Of a stretch of 7,779 nucleotides of DNA, positions 1-6,154 are shown in pieces. Where the stretch lies: NCBI GenBank assembly GCA_964468725.1, contig CAYXVU010000267.1, positions 1 to 7,779 of the forward strand, read 5' to 3'. The stretch is from CAYXVU01 sp964468725. Lineage in GTDB: Bacteria > Acidobacteriota > Blastocatellia > UBA7656. The notes under the pieces were generated by a model that worked only from the letters and a program-made list of their open reading frames with translations, was not told where the DNA came from and did not search any database. The translations under genes and the position numbers were made by a program. How positions within the stretch are numbered: the stretch's first letter is position 1; the number at the start of each line of letters is the position of its first letter.

Positions 1-1446
1 CTCTTAAATGCCAATCTCTTGCTGGCCGAAGCGGAGTCCTTTTCGCAAAAGTCGTTGGCTGTCTTCAGCGACGAAAAGTATTTGGAGAGCCAGAAGAAGT
101 TTTTTCAGGATGTCGTAAAAGCGCCGATCACGGATGACGAATTGCAAAAGAGTCTCCGTAAAGCAAAAGCCGTACTGTGGAACACGCTCGGACAGATCTA
201 TTTGAAGCGCGACAAACAAAACGAAGGGATAAAGTTGCTCGAAGATGCCTACGCTGCCGACCCCTTTGCTGCGGGTGGGCTATTGAAGTCCGCCTCCGTC
301 GTGCTGGCTGAAGAAGCGGAAAAAGCAGGCGACGAGAAAGATGCCCTCGAATATCTCTCCTCGGCAGCCATCTCCGGGCGGATGCGCAAAGAGACGCGCG
401 AAAGATTGGAAGAGCTTTATCGCAAGTCAAATCACGGTTCGCTCGAAGGCTTAGAAGACCTCCTCGACGCGAAATACAAGAAAGCCTTCTCCTCTGCTTT
501 CCACGTTGACGATTATCAGCCAACGGCGGCGCGCAGCAAGCGCGCTGTGTTAGCCGAAGTCTTCACCGGATCGGGCTGCCCGCCGTGCGTGGCCGCCGAT
601 CTCGGTTTTGAAGCGATGATGGAACGCTACGGGCGCGATGAGTTGGTGGTCGTGATGTACCACGCGCATATTCCGCTGCCCGATCCGATGACCAATGTCG
701 CCACACAAGAGCGCTTCAAATTTTATAGCGGCGGCGGCGTTCCGACCTATGTGGTGAACGGTGAAAAGCAGAGCGGCGGCGGACCGCGCGAGTTTACGAG
801 ACAGTTTTACAATCGCGTCAATCCGAATATCGAAAAGCAGCTAGAAGTAGCAGCCGACGCCGATCTCAAAATCGAAGCGGTGCTCGATGGCAACACCGTG
901 AAAGTCAAAGCTTGGGTTGATAACCTCAAGTTGCAATCGGACGCGCTCAAATTACAGATTGTTTTGGTCGAAGACGAGTTGCGCTACAGCGGTGAAAACG
1001 GCGTACGGTTTCATCCCGTCGTTGCACGCGCAATCGGTGGCCCCGAAGTAGCGGCTGTCGCTCCCGCCACCACTGCCGCGCCTGCCACAGCCACAACGAG
1101 TCCGAATTCCGGGCAGCCCTCTGCTCCGGCGGCGGCTCCACCACAAAATCAACCCGCTCCGGCGGCAGCGCCCGCCCCGCAGGGATTCAAAGTTGACCCG
1201 ACAAAAGCAACCGTTGTCGAACAGGTCTTTGATTTGGCCAAAATTGTCGGCGACCTCAAAACCCATCTTGACGATTTTGAAATGAAGCGCAGCACAGCAG
1301 AAAATAAATTCACTTTCGCGCAGAAGAAGCACGAGATTAATGCCAATCGCCTGTCGGTTGTCGCATTCGTGCAAGACGAAAGCACCAAGAAGATACTGCA
1401 AGCCGCTTTCATTAAAGTCCGACCCGCGATGGCAACCACTAAGTAA
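1..1446 (+). CDS. TPR and thioredoxin-fold protein with CPPC motif (5' end missing)
   Basis: The reading frame is open from the left edge to TAA at 1444-1446, so the start and any signal peptide lie outside the window; 481 residues are visible. Seen: an N-terminal helical part with two TPR-like helix pairs (about bases 150-380); a thioredoxin-fold segment with C-P-P-C at bases 577-588 and a Val-Pro pair near base 739 where thioredoxins carry their cis-proline; an Ala/Pro-rich linker (1042-1182); and a final segment ending with a beta-strand-like stretch rich in V and F. Known: CxxC thioredoxin-fold proteins carry out thiol-disulfide exchange. The domain resembles the Omp28-related/TlpA-like group found in envelope proteins. 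Inferred: a periplasmic or lipoprotein thiol oxidoreductase kept reduced by the DsbD encoded 13 bp downstream. The fold call is firm; the substrate and cell location are not shown. Confidence 0.85.
   Translation, partial: LLNANLLLAEAESFSQKSLAVFSDEKYLESQKKFFQDVVKAPITDDELQKSLRKAKAVLWNTLGQIYLKRDKQNEGIKLLEDAYAADPFAAGGLLKSASVVLAEEAEKAGDEKDALEYLSSAAISGRMRKETRERLEELYRKSNHGSLEGLEDLLDAKYKKAFSSAFHVDDYQPTAARSKRAVLAEVFTGSGCPPCVAADLGFEAMMERYGRDELVVVMYHAHIPLPDPMTNVATQERFKFYSGGGVPTYVVNGEKQSGGGPREFTRQFYNRVNPNIEKQLEVAADADLKIEAVLDGNTVKVKAWVDNLKLQSDALKLQIVLVEDELRYSGENGVRFHPVVARAIGGPEVAAVAPATTAAPATATTSPNSGQPSAPAAAPPQNQPAPAAAPAPQGFKVDPTKATVVEQVFDLAKIVGDLKTHLDDFEMKRSTAENKFTFAQKKHEINANRLSVVAFVQDESTKKILQAAFIKVRPAMATTK
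1042..1182 (+). repeat. Ala/Pro-rich low-complexity linker within the CPPC protein gene
   Basis: About 47 codons encode mostly Ala, Pro, Thr, Gln and Ser with irregular AP/PA runs and no Cys. There is no exact DNA tandem repeat; codon use varies between the units. It looks like a flexible extracytoplasmic linker. It separates the strand-rich segment after the thioredoxin domain from the last ~85 residues, which look like the rest of the same module. Confidence 0.6.
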
Positions 1447-1451
1447 GACCT

Positions 1452-1457
1452 GAAGGA
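1452..1457 (+). promoter_or_regulatory. Ribosome binding site of dsbD (start ambiguous)
   Basis: GAAGGA lies just after the upstream stop codon. It is only 2 nt from the ATG at 1460 but 11 nt from a second in-frame ATG at 1469. The first distance is too short for a normal Shine-Dalgarno interaction and the second is slightly long, so 1469 is at least as likely a start. The choice changes only the first three residues before the signal peptide. Confidence 0.55.
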
Positions 1458-1459
1458 TA

Positions 1460-3505
1460 ATGATTTCGATGGTAAAGAAGATCATTCTGAGGATGTTGGC
1501 AACCGTAGCGATGGCGTTGGCCATCGCTACGGCTCCGGTTTACGCACAAGACCCGATCAAGTGGTCCGTCAAATCCGACGCAACGAAAAAGCCCGTTAAA
1601 CCCGGCGATAAGATCACTGCCCGCGTCACCGCACAGATTGACAGCGCCTGGCACCTCTATTCGATCACCCAACCGCCGGGCGGCCCAATCACAACGACCA
1701 TTTCCGTGCCCGCCGGTCAGCCCTTCAAACTGGCAGGCAAAATCGGTGCGCCAAAACCGCAGGTCGCTCACGACCCAAACTTTGAGATGGACACCGAATA
1801 CTATGAAGGCTCGGCAACCTTCACACTGCCCTTGAAAGTTGCCGATGATGCAAAAGAAGGCAAAGCGCGACTGCAAGTCACAGCCTTCTTTCAAGCCTGC
1901 AACGATAGCTTGTGCATACCGCCGAAGACGGTGAAGTTGGATTTGCCGATTGAGATTGCGGCAGAAGAGAAACCTGCCGATGAAACGGCTGCAACCGGCG
2001 CGACCATTGACATCCCGCCGGATAGTGCGTCAACGACTTCTTCTCCAGCCACCGATTCCGGCTCTGCGGGCGTGACCGAACCGAATGCGCCAGCGACGAG
2101 TCCCAACGACTCGGCAATTCCGGCGCAACCGGAAATCGTCGGCGGCGGCATCACCGCCAATCAATCATTCGGTTCGGTTTTATGGTTGGCGATTACCTTC
2201 GGCGCGTTGTCGTTGCTGACACCTTGCGTCTTTCCCATGATTCCGGTCACCGTCTCTTACTTCACCAATCACGCGGCCAAGAGTCGCAGCGGCGCAGTGC
2301 GTCACGCTCTGATCTATTCGCTTGGCATCATTCTCACCTTCACCGCGCTCGGTATGGTGTTGGCGTTAGTGGCCGGAGCAACTGGCATCAACAAACTGGC
2401 GACCAATCCATGGGTCAATCTGCTCATCACCGCGATCTTTTTCGGCTTCGCGCTGAATCTGCTTGGCACATTTCAAATTCAGGTTCCGTCATCCATTCTC
2501 ACGAAGCTCGACAAAGCATCGGGCAGCGGTCAGATACTGGGCTCGCTGCTGATGGGGTTCACCTTCACCCTGACTTCCTTCACCTGCACAGTTCCCTTCG
2601 TCGGCTCAGTGTTGGTGTTGGCATCGCAAGGGGAATGGAAATGGCCGCTGCTGGGCATGCTGGCGTTTTCGACGGTCTTCGCGCTGCCATTTTTCATTCT
2701 CGCCTTGCTGCCACAGTTGATGGCGCAACTGCCGAAATCGGGCGGCTGGCTCAATTCTGTCAAAGTGGCAATGGGCTTTTTAGAGATTGCCGCCGCGATG
2801 AAGTTTCTCTCGAACGCCGACATCGTATGGGATTGGGGCATCTTCACCCGCGAAGTCGTCATCGCCGTTTGGCTCGCTGTGATGTTGTTGCTGGCGCTCT
2901 ACCTGCTCGGCAAATTTCGCCTGTCCCATGATTCGCCTTTGCAGAGCATCGGCACAGTGCGCTTAGTTTCCGCATTGATCTGTTTGGCAATGGGCTTTTA
3001 TCTGCTCACTGGTCTGTTCGGTAAACGGTTAGGCGGGCTCGAAGCCTTGTTGCCGCCCGCTTCGGAGGAAGCAGCGACGCTCGCCGGATCAAGCGCAAAC
3101 GCCAACGGCGAATTGTCATGGATGCTCAACGATTATGAAGGAGCGTTGGCGAAAGCGAAGAGTGAAAACAAGTTGGTGCTGATTGACTTCACAGGTTACA
3201 CCTGCACGAACTGTCGCTGGATGGAGTCGAATATGTTTCCCAAACAGGAAGTCAAAAATGCGATGCAAGAGTTCGTGCGCGTGCGGCTCTACACAGACCG
3301 CGAAGGCGAGCCTTACGAATCGCATCAAAAACTGCAACAGGAAAAGTTCAATACCGTTGCCTTGCCTCTGTACGCAGTGGTGGATGGCAAGGGCAACGCC
3401 ATCGCAGGGTTTGGGGGGCTGACGCGCAACGTCGAAGAGTTCGTCAGCTTCTTACGGCGAGGTCAAGAAAAAGGCTTAGCCAGCCTCCGCGCCAGCCTGA
3501 AATAA
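1460..3505 (+). CDS. dsbD: Thiol:disulfide interchange protein DsbD
   Basis: 681 residues, complete three-domain DsbD. Seen: a signal peptide (residues 1-29, KK then a hydrophobic core, cleavage probably after VYA); an N-terminal periplasmic domain (about 31-165) with the cysteine pair C147 and C152; a Pro/Thr/Ser-rich linker (about 168-230); about eight membrane segments (about 238-518) with C256 in LTPCVFPM and C376 in FTCTVPF; and a C-terminal thioredoxin-like domain (about 550-675) with C582-T-N-C585. These are the three cysteine pairs of the family. Known: DsbD accepts electrons from cytoplasmic thioredoxin through the membrane pair, passes them to the C-terminal domain, then the N-terminal domain, and on to periplasmic substrates. 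It follows the CPPC protein gene by 13 bp, which suggests cotranscription and a partner relation. ATG 1469 is an alternative start. The inverted repeat at 1503-1532 lies within its signal-peptide codons. Confidence 0.95.
   Translation: MISMVKKIILRMLATVAMALAIATAPVYAQDPIKWSVKSDATKKPVKPGDKITARVTAQIDSAWHLYSITQPPGGPITTTISVPAGQPFKLAGKIGAPKPQVAHDPNFEMDTEYYEGSATFTLPLKVADDAKEGKARLQVTAFFQACNDSLCIPPKTVKLDLPIEIAAEEKPADETAATGATIDIPPDSASTTSSPATDSGSAGVTEPNAPATSPNDSAIPAQPEIVGGGITANQSFGSVLWLAITFGALSLLTPCVFPMIPVTVSYFTNHAAKSRSGAVRHALIYSLGIILTFTALGMVLALVAGATGINKLATNPWVNLLITAIFFGFALNLLGTFQIQVPSSILTKLDKASGSGQILGSLLMGFTFTLTSFTCTVPFVGSVLVLASQGEWKWPLLGMLAFSTVFALPFFILALLPQLMAQLPKSGGWLNSVKVAMGFLEIAAAMKFLSNADIVWDWGIFTREVVIAVWLAVMLLLALYLLGKFRLSHDSPLQSIGTVRLVSALICLAMGFYLLTGLFGKRLGGLEALLPPASEEAATLAGSSANANGELSWMLNDYEGALAKAKSENKLVLIDFTGYTCTNCRWMESNMFPKQEVKNAMQEFVRVRLYTDREGEPYESHQKLQQEKFNTVALPLYAVVDGKGNAIAGFGGLTRNVEEFVSFLRRGQEKGLASLRASLK
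1503..1532 (+). repeat. Perfect 13-bp inverted repeat in the dsbD signal-peptide codons
   Basis: Left arm CCGTAGCGATGGC (1503-1515), loop GTTG (1516-1519), right arm GCCATCGCTACGG (1520-1532). All 13 pairs match and 9 of 13 are G-C, so the mRNA should form a very stable hairpin starting about 34-43 nt after the dsbD start codon. It encodes part of the hydrophobic core of the signal peptide. No run of T follows, so it is not an intrinsic terminator. A role in pausing or tuning translation is inference; a chance result of Ala-rich codons is possible. Confidence 0.8.
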
Positions 3506-3530
3506 CTGTGGTGCAAGAATCAGTAAAAAG

Positions 3531-3572
3531 ATGCCCGCAGAAGAATGAAAGGGGTTCATCTTCTGCGGGCAT
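3531..3572. terminator. Bidirectional rho-independent terminator between converging genes
   Basis: Left arm 3531-3549 (ATGCCCGCAGAAGAATGAA) and right arm 3555-3572 pair over 18 bp with one unpaired A, around a 5-nt loop. On the minus strand the stem is followed at once by CTTTTT, a good T-run for ending the enoyl-CoA hydratase transcript. On the plus strand it is followed by TCTCGTTTT, a weaker T-run for dsbD. It lies 25 nt from the dsbD stop and 22 nt from the hydratase stop, so it probably serves both. Confidence 0.9.
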
Positions 3573-3594
3573 TCTCGTTTTGACGACCAACGAA

Positions 3595-4374
3595 CTACCG
3601 GCCTTTGAAGTCGGGTTTTCGCTTTTCGATGAAGGCGCGCACGCCTTCCTCTTTGTCTTCGCTCGAAAAGCAGAGCGCGAACAAATCCACTTCCGCATCC
3701 AACCCGGCTTTGAGCGTCAGGCGCGCGGCGTTCTTCACTGACTGTTTGGCCATCGCCAACGCGACCGGACTCATCTCGGCGATTCTGTTCGCAAGCTCCA
3801 TCGTCTTCGCTTCCAACTCTTCGGGCGCATAGACGTGATTGACTAAGCCCAACTGCAACGCTTCCTCGGCTGAAATCATATCGCCGGTGAGCGTCAGTTC
3901 CATCGCTTTGCCTTCGCCAACCAAGCGCGTCAGGCGTTGCGTGCCGCCGCCGCCGGGGATGATGCCGAGTTTGATCTCCGGCTGACCGAGTCGGGCGCGC
4001 GTCGAAGCAATGCGAATATCACAAGCCAACGCCAACTCGCAGCCGCCGCCGAGCGCAAAGCCGTTTATCATCGCAATCACCGGTTTGGGAAAGTCTTCGA
4101 CGGCATCGAAAGCGCGACGGCCTCGCATCACGGCGCGTTGTTTGACCGCCGTCATGCCTGCGAACTCGTTGATGTCCGCGCCCGCGATGAAGGCTTTTTC
4201 GCCCGCGCCGGTGATGACGACGACGCGCACCTCTTCATCTTTTTCCAGCGCATCGAAAGCGCCAAGTATATCGCTGCGCGTCGCGCTATTGAGCGCGTTT
4301 AACTTGTCGGGGCGATTGACGGTGACGATAGCAACCCGCCCGCGTTTATCAATCAAGACATTTTCAAATTCCAT
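3595..4374 (-). CDS. Enoyl-CoA hydratase/isomerase (crotonase family)
   Basis: 259 residues, the usual length for a single-domain crotonase. Known role: adds water across the 2,3 double bond of trans-2-enoyl-CoA to give 3-hydroxyacyl-CoA in the cytoplasm. Seen: the AGAD segment (residues 64-67) and GGGCE (109-113) that form the oxyanion hole, and both acid-base glutamates expected of a true hydratase, E113 and E133 (in GQPE), with the same 20-residue spacing as E144/E164 of the rat enzyme. The IPGGGGTQRL stretch (139-148) is also typical. The start is supported by AGGAGA 6 nt upstream; the stop is TAG. It is the last gene of the minus-strand row and ends at the shared terminator. Its product is the substrate type of the 3-hydroxyacyl-CoA dehydrogenase encoded upstream in the same direction. 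Chain-length preference cannot be read, and isomerase side activity is possible. Confidence 0.93.
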   Translation of the reverse strand: MEFENVLIDKRGRVAIVTVNRPDKLNALNSATRSDILGAFDALEKDEEVRVVVITGAGEKAFIAGADINEFAGMTAVKQRAVMRGRRAFDAVEDFPKPVIAMINGFALGGGCELALACDIRIASTRARLGQPEIKLGIIPGGGGTQRLTRLVGEGKAMELTLTGDMISAEEALQLGLVNHVYAPEELEAKTMELANRIAEMSPVALAMAKQSVKNAARLTLKAGLDAEVDLFALCFSSEDKEEGVRAFIEKRKPDFKGR

Positions 4375-4380
4375 AGCTCT

Positions 4381-4386
4381 TCTCCT
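4381..4386 (-). promoter_or_regulatory. Ribosome binding site of the enoyl-CoA hydratase gene
   Basis: AGGAGA on the minus strand, 6 nt before the ATG at 4374, fixes the start. No clear -35/-10 pair at normal spacing is visible further upstream, so the gene may rely on a promoter higher in the row. Confidence 0.8.
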
Positions 4387-4436
4387 CTGAAAGTAAATAT
4401 CGCTGTGCGCGGTTCCCCCATCGCAAACGACTGTCT

Positions 4437-4467
4437 GCTATCGCAAGCAAAGGTAATAACCGATAGC
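4437..4467. repeat. 7-bp inverted repeat in the leader between methyltransferase and hydratase genes
   Basis: GCTATCG (4437-4443) and CGATAGC (4461-4467) are separated by 17 nt, in the 101-bp gap that follows the methyltransferase stop. The gap is the longest in the minus-strand row. The repeat could be an operator or a weak RNA stem, but no T-run follows and a 7-bp match is not rare by chance. Confidence 0.35.
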
Positions 4468-4475
4468 TGATGCTC

Positions 4476-5489
4476 TTACTTGTAGGAAGTCATCACGTCG
4501 CCTATCGGAGCCAAGCGGCGCAACTCGCTACGCGAAAAGCCTGCCGCCGTGAACATCGCATCCAATTCGGCAAAGGTGTAAGCGTCACCGTGCGGCGTCG
4601 AGCAGAGCATGATCATGCTGAAGGATGCGGAAGGCGGCGGCGAGATGCGGTCGGCTTCGGGAATGAATTCCAGCGTGAAGACCCTGCCGCCTTCGGTAAG
4701 CGCGGCGTGAACCTTCTTCAAAAAGTTTGTGCAGGTCTCGGCGTCGAAGTGATGCAAAAAGTTGGTCAGCAAAATGACATCGTACATGCCGCCGAAATCC
4801 ACATCGAAGGCGCTCCCCGCAATCGTCTTATGCCGCTCGCCGACGCCCATTTTCTGCGCGTTCTCTGTTGCGACTTCCAACACCTTTGCCCAATCGAGCG
4901 CGGTGATTTCGGCTTGCGGGTAGCGTTGGGCAATGGCGATGCCGAACAGCCCGTGTCCGGCAGCGACATCAAGTACGCGAAGTTTTTGACCGTCATCGCC
5001 GCCAACCAGTTCGGCAATCTGTCGCGCGGTCATCATCACCAGCGGAGCCATGCCGCGCGCAAACTTCACCCAAACCGGATTTTCGGGCGACACGGTTCCC
5101 TCTTCAGAAGTCGTCGTTCCGCCTTTGCGAACCGCGCCTGCTACATCTTCGAAACCGGCTTTCAGAGTCGGCGACAACAGAAACTCGACTGCGCCGCCGA
5201 CAAATGCGGGCGAGTGGCGATTGAGAAAGATCGCCGAATCTTGCGTCAAACCGTAGTGACTCTCCGCTTTCGTCAAGAAGCCGTGAATGGTGAGGAAGTC
5301 ACAAAGAATGCGCATGCCGCGTTCGGACGCCTGACAACGCGCAGCCAGTTCGCTGGCCGTCAGCGCGCCTTCGGCGATGGCGGTGAACACATCCAGTTCG
5401 AGCGCGGCTTTCAAAGCCTCGGTGCGTTGATAGGCATTTACAGTTTCGAAAAATAACATCGGGGACGGTTGCGTAGTATGCTCGGTCAT
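4476..5489 (-). CDS. SAM-dependent methyltransferase, O-methyltransferase-like with dimerisation domain
   Basis: 337 residues, typical of the two-domain O-methyltransferase group (winged-helix dimerisation domain plus class I Rossmann methyltransferase). Seen: an N-terminal helical domain (about 10-100) with the pattern of helix, ELDVFTAI, and a short wing near 68-85; SAM-binding motif I at 172-180 (VLDVAAGHG); an acidic residue after the second strand (D199 in ALDW) expected to bind the ribose; and NFLHHFDAE at 243-251, where this family often places its catalytic histidine (H246 or H247). Known relatives methylate hydroxyl groups of small aromatic or polyketide-like molecules, but many bacterial members have no known substrate. 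The start follows AAGGAG at 7 nt. It begins 23 nt after the toxin gene stop. Its substrate and its link to the acyl-CoA enzymes are unknown. Confidence 0.85.
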   Translation of the reverse strand: MTEHTTQPSPMLFFETVNAYQRTEALKAALELDVFTAIAEGALTASELAARCQASERGMRILCDFLTIHGFLTKAESHYGLTQDSAIFLNRHSPAFVGGAVEFLLSPTLKAGFEDVAGAVRKGGTTTSEEGTVSPENPVWVKFARGMAPLVMMTARQIAELVGGDDGQKLRVLDVAAGHGLFGIAIAQRYPQAEITALDWAKVLEVATENAQKMGVGERHKTIAGSAFDVDFGGMYDVILLTNFLHHFDAETCTNFLKKVHAALTEGGRVFTLEFIPEADRISPPPSASFSMIMLCSTPHGDAYTFAELDAMFTAAGFSRSELRRLAPIGDVMTSYK

Positions 5490-5496
5490 TCTCTTT

Positions 5497-5502
5497 CTCC
5501 TT
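5497..5502 (-). promoter_or_regulatory. Ribosome binding site of the methyltransferase gene
   Basis: AAGGAG on the minus strand, 7 nt before the ATG at 5489, within the 23-nt gap after the toxin stop codon. It fixes the methyltransferase start. Confidence 0.8.
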
Positions 5503-5512
5503 AATATCTGTT

Positions 5513-5917
5513 TTAGGGATTTCTCTCAGCCTCTTCCCATAATCGTTCGACTGCATAGAGATCAAATATCTTGTCGGCGCTGATAATCGGTAATTGTTCA
5601 ACTATTGCTTGCGCGACAAGCAAGCGATCAAAGGGGTCCCGATGCTGAAGAGGCAAGCTACAGAGCGCGGATAAATGGTTCAAGTCAATCGGCAGAATAT
5701 CAAATTCATTATGGGCAAGTTGTTGTGGGATGAAAGGGTCAAAGTTTTCTGGCAACGACAACTTGCCGATACGGATTTTGATAGCAACCTCCCAGAGGTT
5801 GGTGATGCTAACGAGAACCTCCGCATCCGATTCAATCAACCTTTTCACATAAGCATTCAGTGACGAACTATCATTGATAAACCACAAAAACGCATGGGTA
5901 TCAAGAAGCAATTTCAT
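5513..5917 (-). CDS. vapC: Type II toxin, VapC-like PIN-domain ribonuclease
   Basis: 134 residues, normal for a VapC-type toxin. Known role: a magnesium-dependent RNase held inactive by its paired antitoxin; relatives cut tRNA or rRNA. Seen: the PIN acidic residues in order, D6 (LLLDTHAFLW), E43 (NLWEVAIK), D94 and D97 (HRDPFDRLL) and D115 (ISADK), so the active site looks intact. The ATG overlaps the antitoxin stop by 4 nt (ATGA), the usual sign of translational coupling. Lines of 60 bases within it count 42-47% GC, against 55-57% in the metabolic genes on both sides, which suggests separate origin. The DTHAFLWFI and HRDPFDRLL signatures match the group that pairs with Phd/YefM-type antitoxins. 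The RNA target cannot be told from sequence. Confidence 0.92.
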   Translation of the reverse strand: MKLLLDTHAFLWFINDSSSLNAYVKRLIESDAEVLVSITNLWEVAIKIRIGKLSLPENFDPFIPQQLAHNEFDILPIDLNHLSALCSLPLQHRDPFDRLLVAQAIVEQLPIISADKIFDLYAVERLWEEAERNP

Positions 5918-6135
5918 TGCATATACTCTTTGAAATCATCCAATGGTTCGTCGAAATTCTCTGACATCCTGATCTGCCCTTTGGAGCTGCCGCTCTTACG
6001 ACGCGGCTGTGCAACACGAGCTAGTTTCAATACCGGCTCATCATTCTGTGTAATAATTACTTCTTCGCCTTCAAGCGCAGTTTCCAGCAAAGCTGCAATC
6101 TCTGACTTGGCTTTTTCCCAATCAATTTGATGCAT
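5914..6135 (-). CDS. Type II antitoxin, Phd/YefM family
   Basis: 73 residues from ATG 6135, or 75 from an in-frame TTG at 6141. Known role: binds and neutralises the toxin and represses its own promoter through an N-terminal DNA-binding fold. Seen: the family pattern of a short strand, a helix (about 7-22, EKAKSEIAALLETAL), then GEEVIITQNDEPVLKLARV (about 23-41), and an acidic C-terminal tail with KGQIRMSENFDEPLDDF, the part that usually wraps around a PIN toxin. The frame stays open upstream to 6210, but that stretch overlaps the end of the hydroxyacyl-CoA dehydrogenase gene and does not look like antitoxin. Its stop overlaps the toxin ATG by 4 nt. Only 13-19 nt separate it from the stop of the preceding gene, so it may be cotranscribed with the metabolic genes. 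Confidence 0.88.
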   Translation of the reverse strand: MHQIDWEKAKSEIAALLETALEGEEVIITQNDEPVLKLARVAQPRRKSGSSKGQIRMSENFDEPLDDFKEYMQ

Positions 6136-6147
6136 ACTCAACTCGCG

Positions 6148-6153
6148 CTCCTT
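6148..6153 (-). promoter_or_regulatory. Ribosome binding site of the antitoxin gene
   Basis: AAGGAG on the minus strand begins 1 nt after the preceding TAG stop. It is 6 nt from the in-frame TTG at 6141 and 12 nt from the ATG at 6135. The spacing favours TTG as the start, while codon preference favours ATG. The closeness to the upstream stop allows translational coupling. Confidence 0.65.
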
Positions 6154-6154
6154 T

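Noticed and set aside
952..1524. 190-codon minus-strand frame opposite the CPPC protein
   Set aside because: Cys/Gly/Arg-rich shadow of the Ala/Pro-rich linker; the plus-strand frame shows real domains.
2182..2931. 249-codon plus-strand frame inside dsbD
   Set aside because: It lies wholly within the membrane domain of DsbD in another frame and encodes a His/Ser/Arg-rich sequence without membrane segments or motifs.
4461..4471. 11-bp match (inverted) to 7661-7671
   Set aside because: About a dozen 11-bp matches are expected by chance in a window of this size.
4470..5456. 328-codon plus-strand frame opposite the methyltransferase gene
   Set aside because: Its product is rich in Arg, His and Gln with no recognisable fold, while the minus strand has an intact methyltransferase with a ribosome binding site. 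It is a mirror frame of a GC-biased gene.
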